From Ruegeria atlantica (lineage in GTDB: Bacteria; Pseudomonadota; Alphaproteobacteria; Rhodobacterales; Rhodobacteraceae): a stretch of 64,000 bases of DNA. The notes under the pieces were generated by a model that worked only from the letters and a program-made list of their open reading frames with translations, made no database searches and had not been told where the DNA came from. The translations under genes were made by a program, and so were the position numbers. Positions 63,277 to 64,000 of this stretch are shown here, in pieces. Location: assembly GCA_013032095.1 (NCBI GenBank), contig WQBJ01000020.1, forward strand, positions 1-64,000, given 5' to 3'. Positions within the stretch are counted from its first letter, which is position 1. The number at the start of each line of letters is the position of its first letter.

Positions 63277-63788
63277 AACGCCTGTGCCTGATCGCCCTGC
63301 TCGCCTTGACCGCCTGCAAAGAGGAGCAGGCCGCTGTCCCTGACCCGGTTGATCTGACCGCCGATGCGCTCAGTTATTTCTGTCAGATGAACATAGCCGA
63401 ACATGGCGGCCCCAAAGGGCAGATTCATCTGGAGGGCTATCCCACGCCACTGTTTTTTGCACAGGTGCGTGACATGGTGGCCTATCTGAAAAGCCCCGAA
63501 CGCGATGCCGAAATCACCGCCGTCTATGTCAGCGACATGGGGGTGGCTCCCAACTGGCAGCAACCGGGCATTTCCAATTGGATCGCAGCCGATGGTGCAA
63601 CCTTCGTGGTTGGTGCCAATGTGGCCGGAGGTATGGGCGCGCCTGAAATTGTACCCTTCGCCAACGCCACCGATGCCGAGGCCTTTATTACTCAGTTCGG
63701 CGGTGCGCCCCTGTCGCTACCGGACATCCCCGAGGCCGAGGTTCTTGGCCCCGTCGATCTGGATCTGAAACTGGAGACCCCCTCATGA
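63273..63788 (+). CDS. nosL: NosL, copper-binding lipoprotein
   Basis: The 171-residue protein has a lipobox LTAC (MKRLCLIALLALTACKEE) with Cys15. CQMNIAEHGGPKGQI has the C-x-M copper motif of NosL. It delivers Cu(I) to apo-NosZ through the NosDFY complex. Overlaps nosX by 4 bases. Confidence 0.95.
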   Translation: MKRLCLIALLALTACKEEQAAVPDPVDLTADALSYFCQMNIAEHGGPKGQIHLEGYPTPLFFAQVRDMVAYLKSPERDAEITAVYVSDMGVAPNWQQPGISNWIAADGATFVVGANVAGGMGAPEIVPFANATDAEAFITQFGGAPLSLPDIPEAEVLGPVDLDLKLETPS

Positions 63789-64000
63789 CCGCCCTCTCGC
63801 GCCGTCGGTTCCTAGCCATATCTGCAGCATGTGCGGCCCTTCCCGCGGGCGCGTCGCCTGCCCCGGTCGCCAATTGGCGCGGGATCGCTTTGGGGGCCCC
63901 AGCCAGCTTGCGGCTAGAAGGGCTGACCGACGCGCAAGCCGTACCGATCATCTCTGCGGTAAAGGCCGAACTAAACCGGCTGGAGAACATCTTTAGCCTG
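63785..64000 (+). CDS. nosX: NosX, ApbE-type FAD transferase (start only)
   Basis: The gene begins with ATGA overlapping nosL and runs off the window. The first 72 residues show a Tat-like signal (ALSRRRFLAISAACAALPAGA) and the start of an ApbE-type FMN transferase. NosX loads FMN on NosR. The remainder is not in the window. Confidence 0.85.
   Translation, partial: MTALSRRRFLAISAACAALPAGASPAPVANWRGIALGAPASLRLEGLTDAQAVPIISAVKAELNRLENIFSL

Overview
The window looks like a chromosome segment of a marine alphaproteobacterium of the Rhodobacteraceae (Roseobacter group). The evidence is the block murA, DUF2948, hisD, UPF0262, LMW phosphatase, infA, maf, RNase E/G, yacG, tRNA-Phe, an ALA-synthase type hemA, and a complete NirS-type denitrification cluster. 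This assignment rests on gene content and order, not on a database search.

Bases 1 to about 23,820 are an accessory island. Its right end abuts the 3' end of tRNA-Phe(GAA) beside a P4-type integrase, the usual arrangement for a tRNA-inserted island; no left end is visible. The island holds a truncated H-NS-like gene, a GP88-like protein, an adenine methylase, a Slam-type outer-membrane protein with its probable TbpB-like lipoprotein substrate, three more tyrosine recombinases around an extra tRNA-Thr(GGU), a TraG/VirD4-like ATPase with plasmid-type small genes, and an XRE/RuvC-like gene pair. A DNA-modification region follows: an orphan C5 methylase, an IS5 remnant, a double-GHKL histidine-kinase-like protein with a receiver protein, and an EcoRII-like system (HTH-methylase, Vsr nickase, EcoRII-like nuclease). 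The kinase/receiver pair next to the EcoRII-like genes is the most likely under-described system here.

Bases 23,820 to about 35,000 are core genome: RNA and nucleotide housekeeping (yacG, rng, maf, infA), histidine synthesis (hisD), peptidoglycan synthesis (murA), several small enzymes and tRNA-Thr(GGU).

Bases 35,135 to 64,000 are a respiratory super-cluster: a Crp/Fnr regulator without the FNR cysteines, hemA, norCBQDEF, nnrS, nirS, a NapC-type multiheme cytochrome fused to an ethylbenzene-dehydrogenase-like heme domain, a cupredoxin, nirECF-DL-GHJN, and nosRZDFYL with the start of nosX. Together these reduce nitrite to NO (NirS), NO to N2O (NorCB) and N2O to N2 (NosZ), and make the heme d1 that NirS needs. 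FNR/NNR-type boxes lie before hemA, norC, nirS/nnrS and the nos operon, which suggests one oxygen- or NO-responsive regulon. The many 4-base ATGA overlaps indicate tight translational coupling.
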